Assembly: GCA_023389895.1 (NCBI GenBank) | Contig: JAEWDX010000256.1 | Span: 1-14,459, forward strand | Direction of reading: 5' to 3' | Length of the DNA: 14,459 nucleotides | From: Bacillota bacterium | GTDB lineage: Bacteria; Bacillota; Bacilli; Bacillales; Cytobacillaceae | In this document: one piece after another, positions 7,492-13,956 of the stretch | Position numbering within the stretch: position 1 is the first letter of the stretch | Layout of the letters: the number at the start of each line of letters is the position of its first letter | Notes under the pieces: generated by a model | What the model was told of the DNA's origin: nothing | Databases searched by the model: none | The model's input: the letters and a program-made list of their open reading frames with translations, nothing else | Made by a program: the position numbers and the translations under genes

Positions 7492-8061
7492 ATGTTATTA
7501 GAGGATGTTTACAAAGAATTTCTTTTTGATCTGGAGATCAAGAATTACAGTATCCGCACTATAAAGGGATATAGAAATAATAACAGGGCATTTTTAAAGT
7601 TCTTATGCAATGAATTTGATGTTACCGGAGTAGAAGAAGTTAATACCTCCCACATCAAAGCATATCTTATGTATTTAAAGAAGAAAGGATTATCGGAATC
7701 CTATATCAACGGGATACAGAAAAATATTCGTTCGTTTTTTCGTTTTAATGTTGAGGAAGGCTATGTTGGTGAAAAGCGGAACCCAGTTTTGGGATTGAAA
7801 TGGATGAAGCAACCAAAAGTTCTTATTCAAACATTCAATGATGATGAAGTGAAAAGGTTGATTAACGCCTTTAAGGGAGATTTTTATTTAGGTTTGCGCA
7901 ATAAGCTAATTTTAATGTTTTTCGTGGACTTAGGAATCAGAAATTTGGAATTATGCAATATTAACTCTCTTGATGTAAGAGATAGCGTTATAAAGATTCA
8001 TGGGAAAGGAAACAAAGAAAGGAATTTATACATTTCGCCGTTACTAAAAAAGTACAGATGA
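7492..8061 (+). pseudogene. Tyrosine recombinase (phage-type integrase), C-terminally truncated
   Basis: The 189 residues from the ATG at 7492 contain the SAM-like core-binding domain (about 3-95, with YSIRTIKGYRNN and LSESYINGIQKNIRSFFRF). The start of the catalytic domain follows, including the active-site Arg in LGIRNLELCNI (R150) and the beta-hairpin Lys in HGKGNKERNLYIS (K172). The ORF stops after LLKKYR; the HxxR motif, the second His/Trp and the nucleophilic Tyr, which lie in the missing 100 or more residues, are absent. It should therefore be inactive. The ATG at 7492 is preferred over 7459, because 7459 lies inside the leader hairpin and has no ribosome binding site. Its position directly after the yebC 3' end marks it as the probable integrase of this island. 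The sequence after the stop is not a recognisable continuation in another frame, so a deletion or rearrangement is likelier than a point mutation. Confidence 0.85.
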
Positions 8062-8172
8062 AATGCTGACAAGTATCGGGGTAGTACCAGCGAAGCTGAC
8101 ACCACTCGCAAAGTATATGTGATTAAATGGGGAAATTTATTGATAACCTCGCAAGTAGCAGTTCACCCAAGT

Positions 8173-8197
8173 GAGGGAAAAGTTTTTTCCTCTTTTT
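8173..8197 (+). terminator. Intrinsic terminator upstream of the second sigma gene
   Basis: GAGGGAAAA (8173-8181) pairs with TTTTTCCTC (8184-8192), including one G-U pair, followed by TTTTT (8193-8197). It separates the recombinase remnant from the sigma factor gene, which therefore needs a promoter within 8198-8245. I could not identify one confidently. Confidence 0.65.
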
Positions 8198-8259
8198 ATG
8201 AACCAAAATACGAGAACTGGTGAATAAGAAGTGAAAGGAAAAACGAGGAGGTCTTTTAA

Positions 8260-8829
8260 GTGAAAGAAAGTCATCATTTTCCAATACCCAAGGAAGGAGG
8301 TCCAGTTGATTTTGAAACACTTGTTCAACCTCACTTAACTAGTGCATTTCGAGTCGCTTTTTTGATCGTCCATGATTACCATCTAGCTCAGGATGCCGTT
8401 CAAGAAGCACTATGGGAAGCGTATCAGTCACTTTATCGATATGATACACGAAAAGGGACATCGTTTCGAGCTTGGTTTATGAAAATTGTGACACATCGTG
8501 CACTTAATATGGTGCGTAGAAAGAAAAAAACGGAAGAATATATGGACTCTATTGACCCTGGGCAAAACCCATTGGAGAGTATTCTTCAAAAGGAGAAAGA
8601 GCAACAGATTTGGCAAGCGATTCAGTTGATGACGCCGAAGCATCGCTCTGCAGTTATTCTTTACTATTATGAAGAGTTTAGTATAGCTGAAATTGCAAAA
8701 ATCCTTGGTGTGTTTGAGGGTACGGTAAAATCAAGGCTACATAAGGCCAGAAAGTTAATTGCTGAAAAAATACAAGTTAAGAAAGAAATACAGGTAATTA
8801 CCGAGATGGGAGTGAACATGCATGACTAA
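8260..8829 (+). CDS. ECF-type RNA polymerase sigma factor
   Basis: The 189-residue ECF factor has region 2 at about residues 18-87 (FRVAFLIVHDYHLAQDAVQEALWEAY split over 30-55, then FRAWFMKIVTHRALNMVRRKK). Region 4 is at about 119-172 (LMTPKHRSAVILYYYEEFS, then IAEIAKILGVFEGTVKSRLHKARKL). The GTG start at 8260 is supported by GAGGAGG (8245-8251) eight bases upstream. The usual GV-P/S-EGTV element reads GVFEGTV, a small deviation in the region 4 turn. The gene overlaps the following anti-sigma gene by eight bases, the typical arrangement for translational coupling. It is not closely related in sequence to the sigma factor at the window start. It sits inside the yebC island as cargo. What activates it and what it controls are not visible. 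Confidence 0.92.
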   Translation: MKESHHFPIPKEGGPVDFETLVQPHLTSAFRVAFLIVHDYHLAQDAVQEALWEAYQSLYRYDTRKGTSFRAWFMKIVTHRALNMVRRKKKTEEYMDSIDPGQNPLESILQKEKEQQIWQAIQLMTPKHRSAVILYYYEEFSIAEIAKILGVFEGTVKSRLHKARKLIAEKIQVKKEIQVITEMGVNMHD

Positions 8830-10303
8830 TATTGACAAACAGATTACACAAACTCTAAAAAAGGTAGCTGGAGAATTGGATCAGCCTAATTTTGTGATGC
8901 CTGACCAAGCGGTAGCCTATAAAAGAAAAAGGTCGCGTTTACTAGGCACCTTGGTACTTACAGTCTCCATTAGCTGCGCTATGCTTTTAACGATTTCTGT
9001 GAGTCCTACCTTTGCGGCCTATGTTAAATCGTTATTTGATGGTTCTGATAATGAACTGCAATATGCAGTACAGGAGGGTTTTTCACAGAAGGTAAATGCC
9101 TCTGTTACTGATCGGGGCTATACTCTTGAAATAGAGGAGATATTAGCTGATCCGATGAGAATTGTGGCCGTTTATTCGATCAAGGATCAGCAAAAGAACT
9201 TTATTCATCCGGATAAGCTTCAAATAAGTAACGTAGAGGTAACAGATTTGAAAGGGAATGTAATTAAAGAAACTAAAACGTATGGGGTGGAAATCCAGGA
9301 AAATTACGGATATATCACTCTAAAAAAACCCGGGGAAACAGAAGAACAGGAGCTTTTATTACAGTTCGAGGGGAATCAGATCGACTCTGTTAAAGGGAAT
9401 TGGGCCTTAAAGATTCCTTTTGATTTAGAAAAAACAACTATGGCTTCAAGGGTGCTACCAATCGATAAGACGTATACCACACCACAGGGACTGCAAATCA
9501 ATCTAAACAGCATTATGCATTCACCGACTGCTGCTGGTGTGGATTATGAAACAAAATGGACGGAAGAGGCAAAGAAAAGATTAGTACAGGAAAGCAAAGA
9601 AGTGAAAGGAAAACTAGATTCAGTTGATCCTTATGTTCGCTATGATGATTATAAACTGAATTTTCACGTTGAAAATGAAAAAGGAGAGAAAGTAAAAGAT
9701 TTAACTAGGGCGCTTGATACTCCACGCAAGGCCGTGGGAGAATACGGTCATTCTAATCGGAAGTATGGATTTGCTCCACTGTCTCCTGATCATCAATATA
9801 TGCTAGTACTGGATTCTTTAGAAAAAACAGAACCGTATGAGCTAGGCGTATCATTTGAGCCAAAACAGCTTGCCGAAAAACCTGTAAGAGTAGATAAGGA
9901 TGGCAAAACGATTGAGATCATGTCAGTAACCTTTGACGAACCATTAAATGAAACATCTCCAAAGAATGAGAAGCACGCTACTATTTTACTAGAGGCTTAT
10001 TTAAAGGATATATCATATATTAATCTATCAGATACGATTTTAGTGGATGATGACACAGATAAAATTATTAATCGTTTTGGTTGGACTATAAAGGATGAAA
10101 AGGGCAAAATATACGATGTAACAGGTGGAGATTTTAAAATGATAGGAAAGGATGAACAAGGCAGAAACCATATCCGAATAAAATTGCAGAGTTATGAAAT
10201 GAAAGAACTCCCTCAAAAGCTCAGTCTTACTTCAGAATTGGCAAAAAAGAGCTATGACCTGGATTGGAAAGTACCATTGCCAATGCCAAAAGAAGACAAA
10301 TAA
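8822..10303 (+). CDS. DUF4179-type membrane anti-sigma factor
   Basis: The 493-residue protein has a cytoplasmic N-terminus (1-38) and one transmembrane helix (about 40-62), followed directly by SPTFAAYVKSLF. It ends in a large extracytoplasmic region (65-493) rich in beta-type sequence. This SP-x-FAAY junction and overall design match the DUF4179 family, whose genes commonly follow ECF sigma genes in Bacillaceae and Paenibacillaceae and act as anti-sigma factors or sensors. The ATG at 8822 has GGGAG (8808-8812) nine bases upstream and overlaps the sigma gene end. The soluble part probably senses an envelope signal, and the short cytoplasmic segment probably holds the sigma factor. Both roles are inferred from family and context. 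No terminator follows directly. Confidence 0.87.
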   Translation: MTNIDKQITQTLKKVAGELDQPNFVMPDQAVAYKRKRSRLLGTLVLTVSISCAMLLTISVSPTFAAYVKSLFDGSDNELQYAVQEGFSQKVNASVTDRGYTLEIEEILADPMRIVAVYSIKDQQKNFIHPDKLQISNVEVTDLKGNVIKETKTYGVEIQENYGYITLKKPGETEEQELLLQFEGNQIDSVKGNWALKIPFDLEKTTMASRVLPIDKTYTTPQGLQINLNSIMHSPTAAGVDYETKWTEEAKKRLVQESKEVKGKLDSVDPYVRYDDYKLNFHVENEKGEKVKDLTRALDTPRKAVGEYGHSNRKYGFAPLSPDHQYMLVLDSLEKTEPYELGVSFEPKQLAEKPVRVDKDGKTIEIMSVTFDEPLNETSPKNEKHATILLEAYLKDISYINLSDTILVDDDTDKIINRFGWTIKDEKGKIYDVTGGDFKMIGKDEQGRNHIRIKLQSYEMKELPQKLSLTSELAKKSYDLDWKVPLPMPKEDK

Positions 10304-10550
10304 GAAGAAAATAGAAGCGAGAAAAGTAATTAAGGAAAGGGGAATAAGGAATAATACTAAATATGTATATCTAAGAAATAGAACAGGAAACATCGCAGTC
10401 GGTACATATAAAATTAAGAGTTGTATGGTACCTTCGATAGAAAAGCGAAAGTGGAAAATCAGGGCCTTTTAATTGTTTAACAGTGTCTGGTAGCATCCGC
10501 GGGTACATCTGTACAAAATCTTGAGTTTTGTAATGTCTTTATCGAGTCTG
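10304..10550. other. Non-coding stretch after the anti-sigma gene
   Basis: I see no convincing gene here. The only + strand ORF (10254-10472) overlaps the end of the anti-sigma gene in another frame and has no family signature. Small hairpins occur: GTACA/TGTAC around 10502-10513 and ACAAAA/TTTTGT around 10513-10531. The region runs into the structured repeat at 10551. Confidence 0.5.
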
Positions 10551-10637
10551 TTCAACTAACGGGAAACGATAGCACCCATGACAATAGGCAGCCGAGATCA
10601 TCGGCTGTCTATTCAGCTAACGGGCAGGATGGTTGAA
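10551..10637. repeat. Structured element with two CTAACGGG boxes around a hairpin
   Basis: TTCAACTAACGGG (10551-10563) and TTCAGCTAACGGG (10612-10624) are direct repeats with one mismatch. Between them lies a 13-bp stem (10583-10595 against 10601-10613, one G-U pair, loop GATCA). The whole unit is closed by TTCAAC (10551-10556) against GTTGAA (10632-10637). A partial inverted match, CGTTAGTTGA, occurs at 11724-11733. It resembles a dispersed intergenic repeat or a small folded RNA; the hairpin lacks a T-run and is not a classical terminator. Confidence 0.55.
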
Positions 10638-10678
10638 TGAGAGCAAAGAATAACTGATTAATATATTCTAAGGAGTTT

Positions 10679-10945
10679 ATGGTATTTCGTGAATATAAGA
10701 TTAGATTCCAAATATTATACGGAGTCGTTCTAAGGAGGAATACACTTGCTAGAACAATTTGTAGATGTGGAGAGGTACTTTCTAATCATCGTATACCAAA
10801 TGATGTAGAACTTATAGTTTATACCAGTAAACAATGGGAGGAAGCTACACAAGTAACTTTCGTAGAAGATATTCCTGATCCTAACTTAGATGTTTGGCAA
10901 TGTCCTAAATGTGATAGATTACTTTTTTTGAGTCAGGAGTTTTAA
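10679..10945 (+). CDS. Small CxC/CxxC zinc-knuckle protein, start doubtful
   Basis: The open frame gives 88 residues, of which the last 65 look like a real protein: ARTICRCGEVLSN, a central acidic part with EDIPDPNLDVW, then QCPKCDRLLFL. Cys28, Cys30, Cys75 and Cys78 could form one zinc site. The ATG at 10679 has AGGAG only three bases upstream, and residues 1-23 show no pattern. A much better ribosome binding site, AAGGAGG (10732-10738), precedes a TTG at 10746 with normal spacing, but that TTG is one base out of frame. A single lost G would restore a natural start reading M-ARTICRCGE. So this is either a recent frameshift pseudogene or a gene using the poor upstream start. Similar small CPKC proteins are sometimes found beside polymorphic toxins; no toxin is seen here. 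Function unknown. Confidence 0.55.
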   Translation: MVFREYKIRFQILYGVVLRRNTLARTICRCGEVLSNHRIPNDVELIVYTSKQWEEATQVTFVEDIPDPNLDVWQCPKCDRLLFLSQEF

Positions 10946-11282
10946 TCAAAGTCTACGCTGTTGAATCATAAATCAAGAAACCACATATGGTTTGATATAA
11001 GAGGACAAGACATCCACCGAAATGGACTAGAACTTGTATTTATATCGGATTAAATATTTGGCTATTGTTATTCGACCCAATTGATAAAACTGGACGCAGA
11101 TTAGGCCACGTTAGTGGTGGCTTTATTTGTTTTATCTTTAAGTTGTATGAATGTATGTTTTTATTTAAAAATCTTTTTCTTCACTGATTACACCACTCTT
11201 TTCTTTATAAAATGGTTGATACTTCCTTAGATTATAATACATCCCATCTTGTTTGTAAGAGTATATTTTTCCGAGTAAATGT
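10946..11282. other. Gene-free stretch between the zinc-knuckle ORF and the guaA fragment
   Basis: No gene is supported on either strand. It contains a small hairpin AAACCA-CATA-TGGTTT (10978-10993) and the terminator-like hairpin at 11103. It ends in very AT-rich sequence before the guaA-derived block. Confidence 0.5.
11103..11130 (+). terminator. Possible terminator
   Basis: AGGCCAC (11103-11109) pairs with GTGGCTT (11117-11123) through a seven-base loop, including one G-U pair. The tail TTTATTTGT is interrupted, so this is a moderate candidate. No intact gene ends directly before it. Confidence 0.45.
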
Positions 11283-11440
11283 AGTAACGTTCATTGACGG
11301 TATGACAGCAGACTGGGCGCGTATCCCTTGGGACGTGCTGAAGAAAATTTCCGTTCGTATCGTTAATGAGGTCGAGAACGTGAACCGTATCGTGTACGAT
11401 GTAACGTCCAAGCCACCTGCAACGGTTCGAGTGGGAATGA
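11283..11440 (+). pseudogene. guaA: guaA 3' fragment (GMP synthase C-terminus), frameshifted
   Basis: This block encodes IDGMTADWARIPWDVLKKIS, then VRIVNEVENVNRIVYDV, then TSKPPAT. That is the conserved C-terminus of GMP synthase (glutamine-hydrolysing), about the last 50 of some 510 residues. An extra C at 11428 shifts the frame. Without it the sequence reads V-E-W-E-stop (GTT GAG TGG GAA TGA, ending 11440), matching the normal GuaA end (ATIEWE). Everything upstream of about 11283 is unrelated AT-rich sequence, so only the 3' end is present. The block is visibly richer in G and C than its surroundings. The guaA 3' end is a known integration target for genomic islands, which explains an isolated tail. 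It is not a functional gene; the ATG at 11212 merely opens the frame upstream. Confidence 0.85.
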
Positions 11441-11554
11441 TAAGCCACAAATTTAGTGACTTACAACCGTAAAACCATTGATATATCAATATTTGTAAAG
11501 ATTGTATAGTCAATAATAATTGTGATTAACCTGCAACTATTTATATGTCGATTT

Positions 11555-11602
11555 AAACTCTCTTTTACTTAGTTTCAAGAACTAATTAGAAGAGAGTTTT
11601 TT
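11555..11602 (+). terminator. Long hairpin with T-run downstream of the guaA tail
   Basis: A 20-base arm (11555-11574) pairs with 11580-11599 with one mismatch and one G-U pair, loop TCAAG, followed by TTTTTT. It could be the native guaA terminator carried along with the tail. Its 5' arm (TTTAAACTCTCTTTT) differs at one position from the start of the recombinase leader hairpin (TTTAAACTCACTTTT, 7441-7455), and GAGTTTTTTAT recurs after the 3' arm, so it may instead be a relic of a second integrase leader. Confidence 0.7.
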
Positions 11603-11847
11603 ATTAGACATAATGGATTAGAAGTAGATCGGTAGATGTATTGACTTGAAAGAACCACATTTAATTAGGGTATAACGGATACCTCAAATGAAGGATTCAT
11701 GGAGTGTAGCGAATGCTTAACTGCGTTAGTTGATTAACTATGATTGTTCTTCTTTAGCACCAAGCTGTTGTCCTCAATTCTGGCTTCATGGTAAGGTAAA
11801 ACATGGAATAAGGCTTAATTTGTTTTGAAAGGGGGACGAAAAATAAA
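11603..11847. other. Non-coding stretch upstream of the HEPN gene
   Basis: No gene is visible. A TTGACT at 11641-11646 could be a -35 box but has no matching -10 at 16-18 bases; TATAAC at 11671 is 24 bases away. A short inverted match to the CTAACGGG element lies at 11724-11733. GGGGGA (11831-11836) is the likely ribosome binding site of the next gene. Confidence 0.4.
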
Positions 11848-12621
11848 ATGGTGAAAGTTTTTACTCGACTTGGTATTGATGTAAATGAAGGAAATGGTTT
11901 TACATATACAAAAGTGTATGATGTTCATCAACCAGAAGAATTATATTATTTGTTGATTGGTTTAGAACTACAAGATTTTAAAAGTTATTTAGATGATATG
12001 AAACTAAGTGTAGAGAAAATTAAGAACGACATGCTTGCTAGAGATATACACGCATTAAATTTTTTATTATCGGATAACTATGAGTATGCACAGCGTATTG
12101 ATATGAGATATCCGTATTTACTAAAAAATTCTGTATTTATAAGTTTGTATAGTCTTTTAGAAGATGTGCTTTTCAAGTTCTTTGAAACTTGTAAGTCGCG
12201 ATTGAAAATAGATGTGAAGTTATCAGAAGATAAAAAGATATCAATGCTAACTAAATATTTTATAGGTATTGAAGAAGCTTTGAATTATAAAATTCCTAAT
12301 AACATTAAAAAGGAATCATCTAATTATCGAAAGGTAAGGAATTGTATTGCCCATAAAAGAGGATATGTTACTTGGGATGGAGTAACAGATGAACGTGTAT
12401 TAAAAGCAATAAGTAATTTATTTGATAATGGCATAAGTTTATCTGAAAATAGAAGAGGAATTATTTTAGATGATAAAGCATGCTACATTTTTATAGATAA
12501 GATAGAAAATATATTTAAGCTATTAGCAGATGCCGTACCACAATTCGAAAAATTGATTGATGCACTGGAAGATCTAGAAGATGTTCAGCAAGTATACCAT
12601 AATGTTGATCTAGGGGAATAA
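11848..12621 (+). CDS. HEPN-domain protein fused in frame to a YebC C-terminal tail
   Basis: The 257-residue ORF has two parts. Residues 1-231 are AT-rich, non-YebC sequence with a helical core (VFISLYSLLEDVLFKFFETC, 96-115). The motif RNCIAH (Arg164-x4-His169) within YRKVRNCIAHKRGY is the signature of HEPN ribonuclease-like domains found in toxins, abortive infection and RNA-targeting defence proteins. Residues 232-257 (QFEKLIDALEDLEDVQQ onward to VDLGE) are the C-terminus of YebC, and the junction falls exactly at the repeat start, 12541. So the frame reads through the island's right end into the displaced yebC tail, which supplies the stop. The ATG at 11848 is preceded by GGGGGA about 11 bases away; a GTG follows directly at 11851. 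Whether the HEPN part originally had its own ending is unknown. HEPN assignment rests on one motif and helix pattern. Confidence 0.8.
   Translation: MVKVFTRLGIDVNEGNGFTYTKVYDVHQPEELYYLLIGLELQDFKSYLDDMKLSVEKIKNDMLARDIHALNFLLSDNYEYAQRIDMRYPYLLKNSVFISLYSLLEDVLFKFFETCKSRLKIDVKLSEDKKISMLTKYFIGIEEALNYKIPNNIKKESSNYRKVRNCIAHKRGYVTWDGVTDERVLKAISNLFDNGISLSENRRGIILDDKACYIFIDKIENIFKLLADAVPQFEKLIDALEDLEDVQQVYHNVDLGE
12541..12621 (+). repeat. Right copy of yebC 3' end direct repeat (displaced tail, candidate attR)
   Basis: The sequence encodes the last 26 codons of a YebC protein and its stop, fused to the HEPN ORF. The tail ends VDLGE, which by recall is the usual Bacillus YeeI ending, so this copy is more likely the original chromosomal tail. 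Differences from 7189-7269 are mostly synonymous, so both copies evolved as working YebC termini before they came together. Confidence 0.85.
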
Positions 12622-12693
12622 AAGAACAAAAGCGCAAGGCGCCTGGAGTTAGACAATTTTCTAACAAAAAAACGTATACTTTCTTATATTAAA

Positions 12694-12735
12694 AAAAAGC
12701 CTCTCTCATCCGCAAGAAAATGAGAGAGGCTTTTT
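12694..12735. terminator. Bidirectional terminator between the island end and the MFS gene
   Basis: AAAAAGCCTCTCTCAT (12694-12709) pairs perfectly with 12720-12735 around a ten-base loop. A-run and T-run flanks allow termination on both strands. It ends five bases before the exporter stop codon on the - strand. Confidence 0.93.
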
Positions 12736-12740
12736 ACATT

Positions 12741-13931
12741 TTATGATTTGTCCACTAAAGCTTCACCCTTCAAATTAGCTGGCTTTTTCCAGAAGAAGGC
12801 GAGGATAACTCCAAGTACAAGAACAATTGTTGCAAAATAATAGGGGTAGTTCAGATTGTAATCAAATAAATACCCCCCTAAAATCGGACCGAAAATATTG
12901 CCAAGACTGGTAAAGGTTGAATTCATTCCACCAACAAAGCCTTGCTCACTTCCAGCGATTTTTGATAAGTAGGTTGTAATGGCTGGTCTTATTAAGTCAA
13001 AGCCAACAAATACGAAAAATGTTGTTAGCAGGATGGCGAAGTAATGGTTCACAACCGTCATCATAAATGTCAGAAAAACGGAAAAAACTAAGCTATAGCG
13101 AATTAGCCCAATTTCTCCTAGTTTGTTCGTTAAAGGCCCGAAGAGAAAGACTTGGGCAATTGCGCCAAAAATCGCTCCACCCGTAATGACGATCGCGATA
13201 TCTTTCGGTGTAAAACCAAATTTATGATCGACGAATAAACTAAATAATGATTCGAATGCCGCTAGTCCAAATGAAGAGACGAAGATAAGCATAAAAGCGA
13301 TGAAATACATCGGTTTGAGAATAGACAGAACGCCTGTCTTACTATTTTCACTCTCTTTTGTTTCTGCCGATCGTTCAGGCTCTGATAAAAGAGTAAATGA
13401 TAACAGTGCGGCAACTAGCCCAAGAACCCCAGCTGCATAAAAGGGTACACGAGTACCGATTTCTGCTAAAAATCCTCCGAACCCTGGTCCAATAATAAAC
13501 CCTGTGCTAATAGCAGCTGACATATATCCTAATGCTTTTGGCCTCTGTTGCATTGTCGTAATATCGGCTATAAATGCAGTAACAGCAGGCATAATAAATG
13601 CTCCACTTATCCCGCCAAGTATACGTGAAAAAAATAAAACTTCAACTGTTTTTCCGAGCCCAAATAGAAATTCGGATAGACCAAAAATGATCAAGCCGAT
13701 AACGATCATACGCTTGCGACCATAAAGGTCTACCCATTTCCCTGTGATGGGGGACGCAATAAGTTGTGCTATAGCAAACGCCGCCACCATATAGCCGACA
13801 ACTTTTCCACTAATTGAAAGTTCATTCATAATTGTCGGTAGAACAGGAATAACAAGACCAATCCCAAGAAAGGCAATAAATAAATTTACTAATAAAATAC
13901 TTAAGGTTACATTGTGATTTTTTTTGCGCAT
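12741..13931 (-). CDS. MFS multidrug efflux transporter, Blt/Bmr/NorA type
   Basis: The 396-residue protein is a 12-helix major facilitator drug:proton antiporter of the cytoplasmic membrane. Motif A is GKWVDLYGRKRM (64-75), the motif B Arg is R103 in SRILGG, and the drug-antiporter motif C is GFIIGPGFGGF (144-154). A charged central loop with SEPERSAETKESENSK lies at about 188-203. It closely resembles B. subtilis Blt from memory, including DHKFGFTPKDIA and GMNSTFTSLGNIFGP. Such pumps export cationic dyes, fluoroquinolones and possibly spermidine. The ATG at 13931 is supported by GAGGAG about seven bases upstream. It is monocistronic, with its own promoter and a shared terminator. The MerR-type regulator (BltR) that neighbours blt in B. 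subtilis is not seen here. Substrate range cannot be read from sequence. Confidence 0.92.
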   Translation of the reverse strand: MRKKNHNVTLSILLVNLFIAFLGIGLVIPVLPTIMNELSISGKVVGYMVAAFAIAQLIASPITGKWVDLYGRKRMIVIGLIIFGLSEFLFGLGKTVEVLFFSRILGGISGAFIMPAVTAFIADITTMQQRPKALGYMSAAISTGFIIGPGFGGFLAEIGTRVPFYAAGVLGLVAALLSFTLLSEPERSAETKESENSKTGVLSILKPMYFIAFMLIFVSSFGLAAFESLFSLFVDHKFGFTPKDIAIVITGGAIFGAIAQVFLFGPLTNKLGEIGLIRYSLVFSVFLTFMMTVVNHYFAILLTTFFVFVGFDLIRPAITTYLSKIAGSEQGFVGGMNSTFTSLGNIFGPILGGYLFDYNLNYPYYFATIVLVLGVILAFFWKKPANLKGEALVDKS

Positions 13932-13956
13932 AATATTATCTCCTCTATGACTAAGT

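Larger units (their letters stand above)
7189..12621. mobile_element. Integrated genomic island at the yebC 3' end, degenerate
   Basis: The interval is bounded by two copies of the yebC 3' terminus in direct orientation and begins with a tyrosine recombinase gene, the usual layout of elements that insert at the 3' end of a conserved gene and restore its reading frame. The recombinase is truncated, so the island is probably no longer mobile by itself. It contains an ECF sigma/anti-sigma pair, a small zinc-knuckle ORF, a guaA 3' fragment, several hairpins and a HEPN-domain gene fused to the displaced tail. Exact ends depend on the crossover point within the repeats and cannot be fixed here. An alternative is an older patchwork of several insertions at one hot spot. 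Confidence 0.75.

Noticed and set aside
8123..8334. Overlapping - strand ORFs upstream of the sigma gene
   Set aside because: They cover a terminator and the sigma gene 5' end and read as AT-rich shadow translations.
10254..10472. 72-codon ORF after the anti-sigma gene
   Set aside because: It begins inside the anti-sigma gene in another frame, is very Lys/Arg/Ile-rich and shows no start signal or motif.
11212..11472. 86-codon + strand ORF as a new small protein
   Set aside because: Its core is the guaA C-terminus, its upstream part has no start signal, and its last residues come from a frameshift past the true guaA stop.
11477..11490. 14-base perfect palindrome ATTGATATATCAAT as a dif-like or core recombination site
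   Set aside because: A/T-rich palindromes of this size are expected in such sequence, and it does not match Xer arm consensus convincingly.
11227..11513. Two - strand ORFs of 73 and 93 codons
   Set aside because: They are antisense shadows of the conserved guaA block, with no ribosome binding site or family features.
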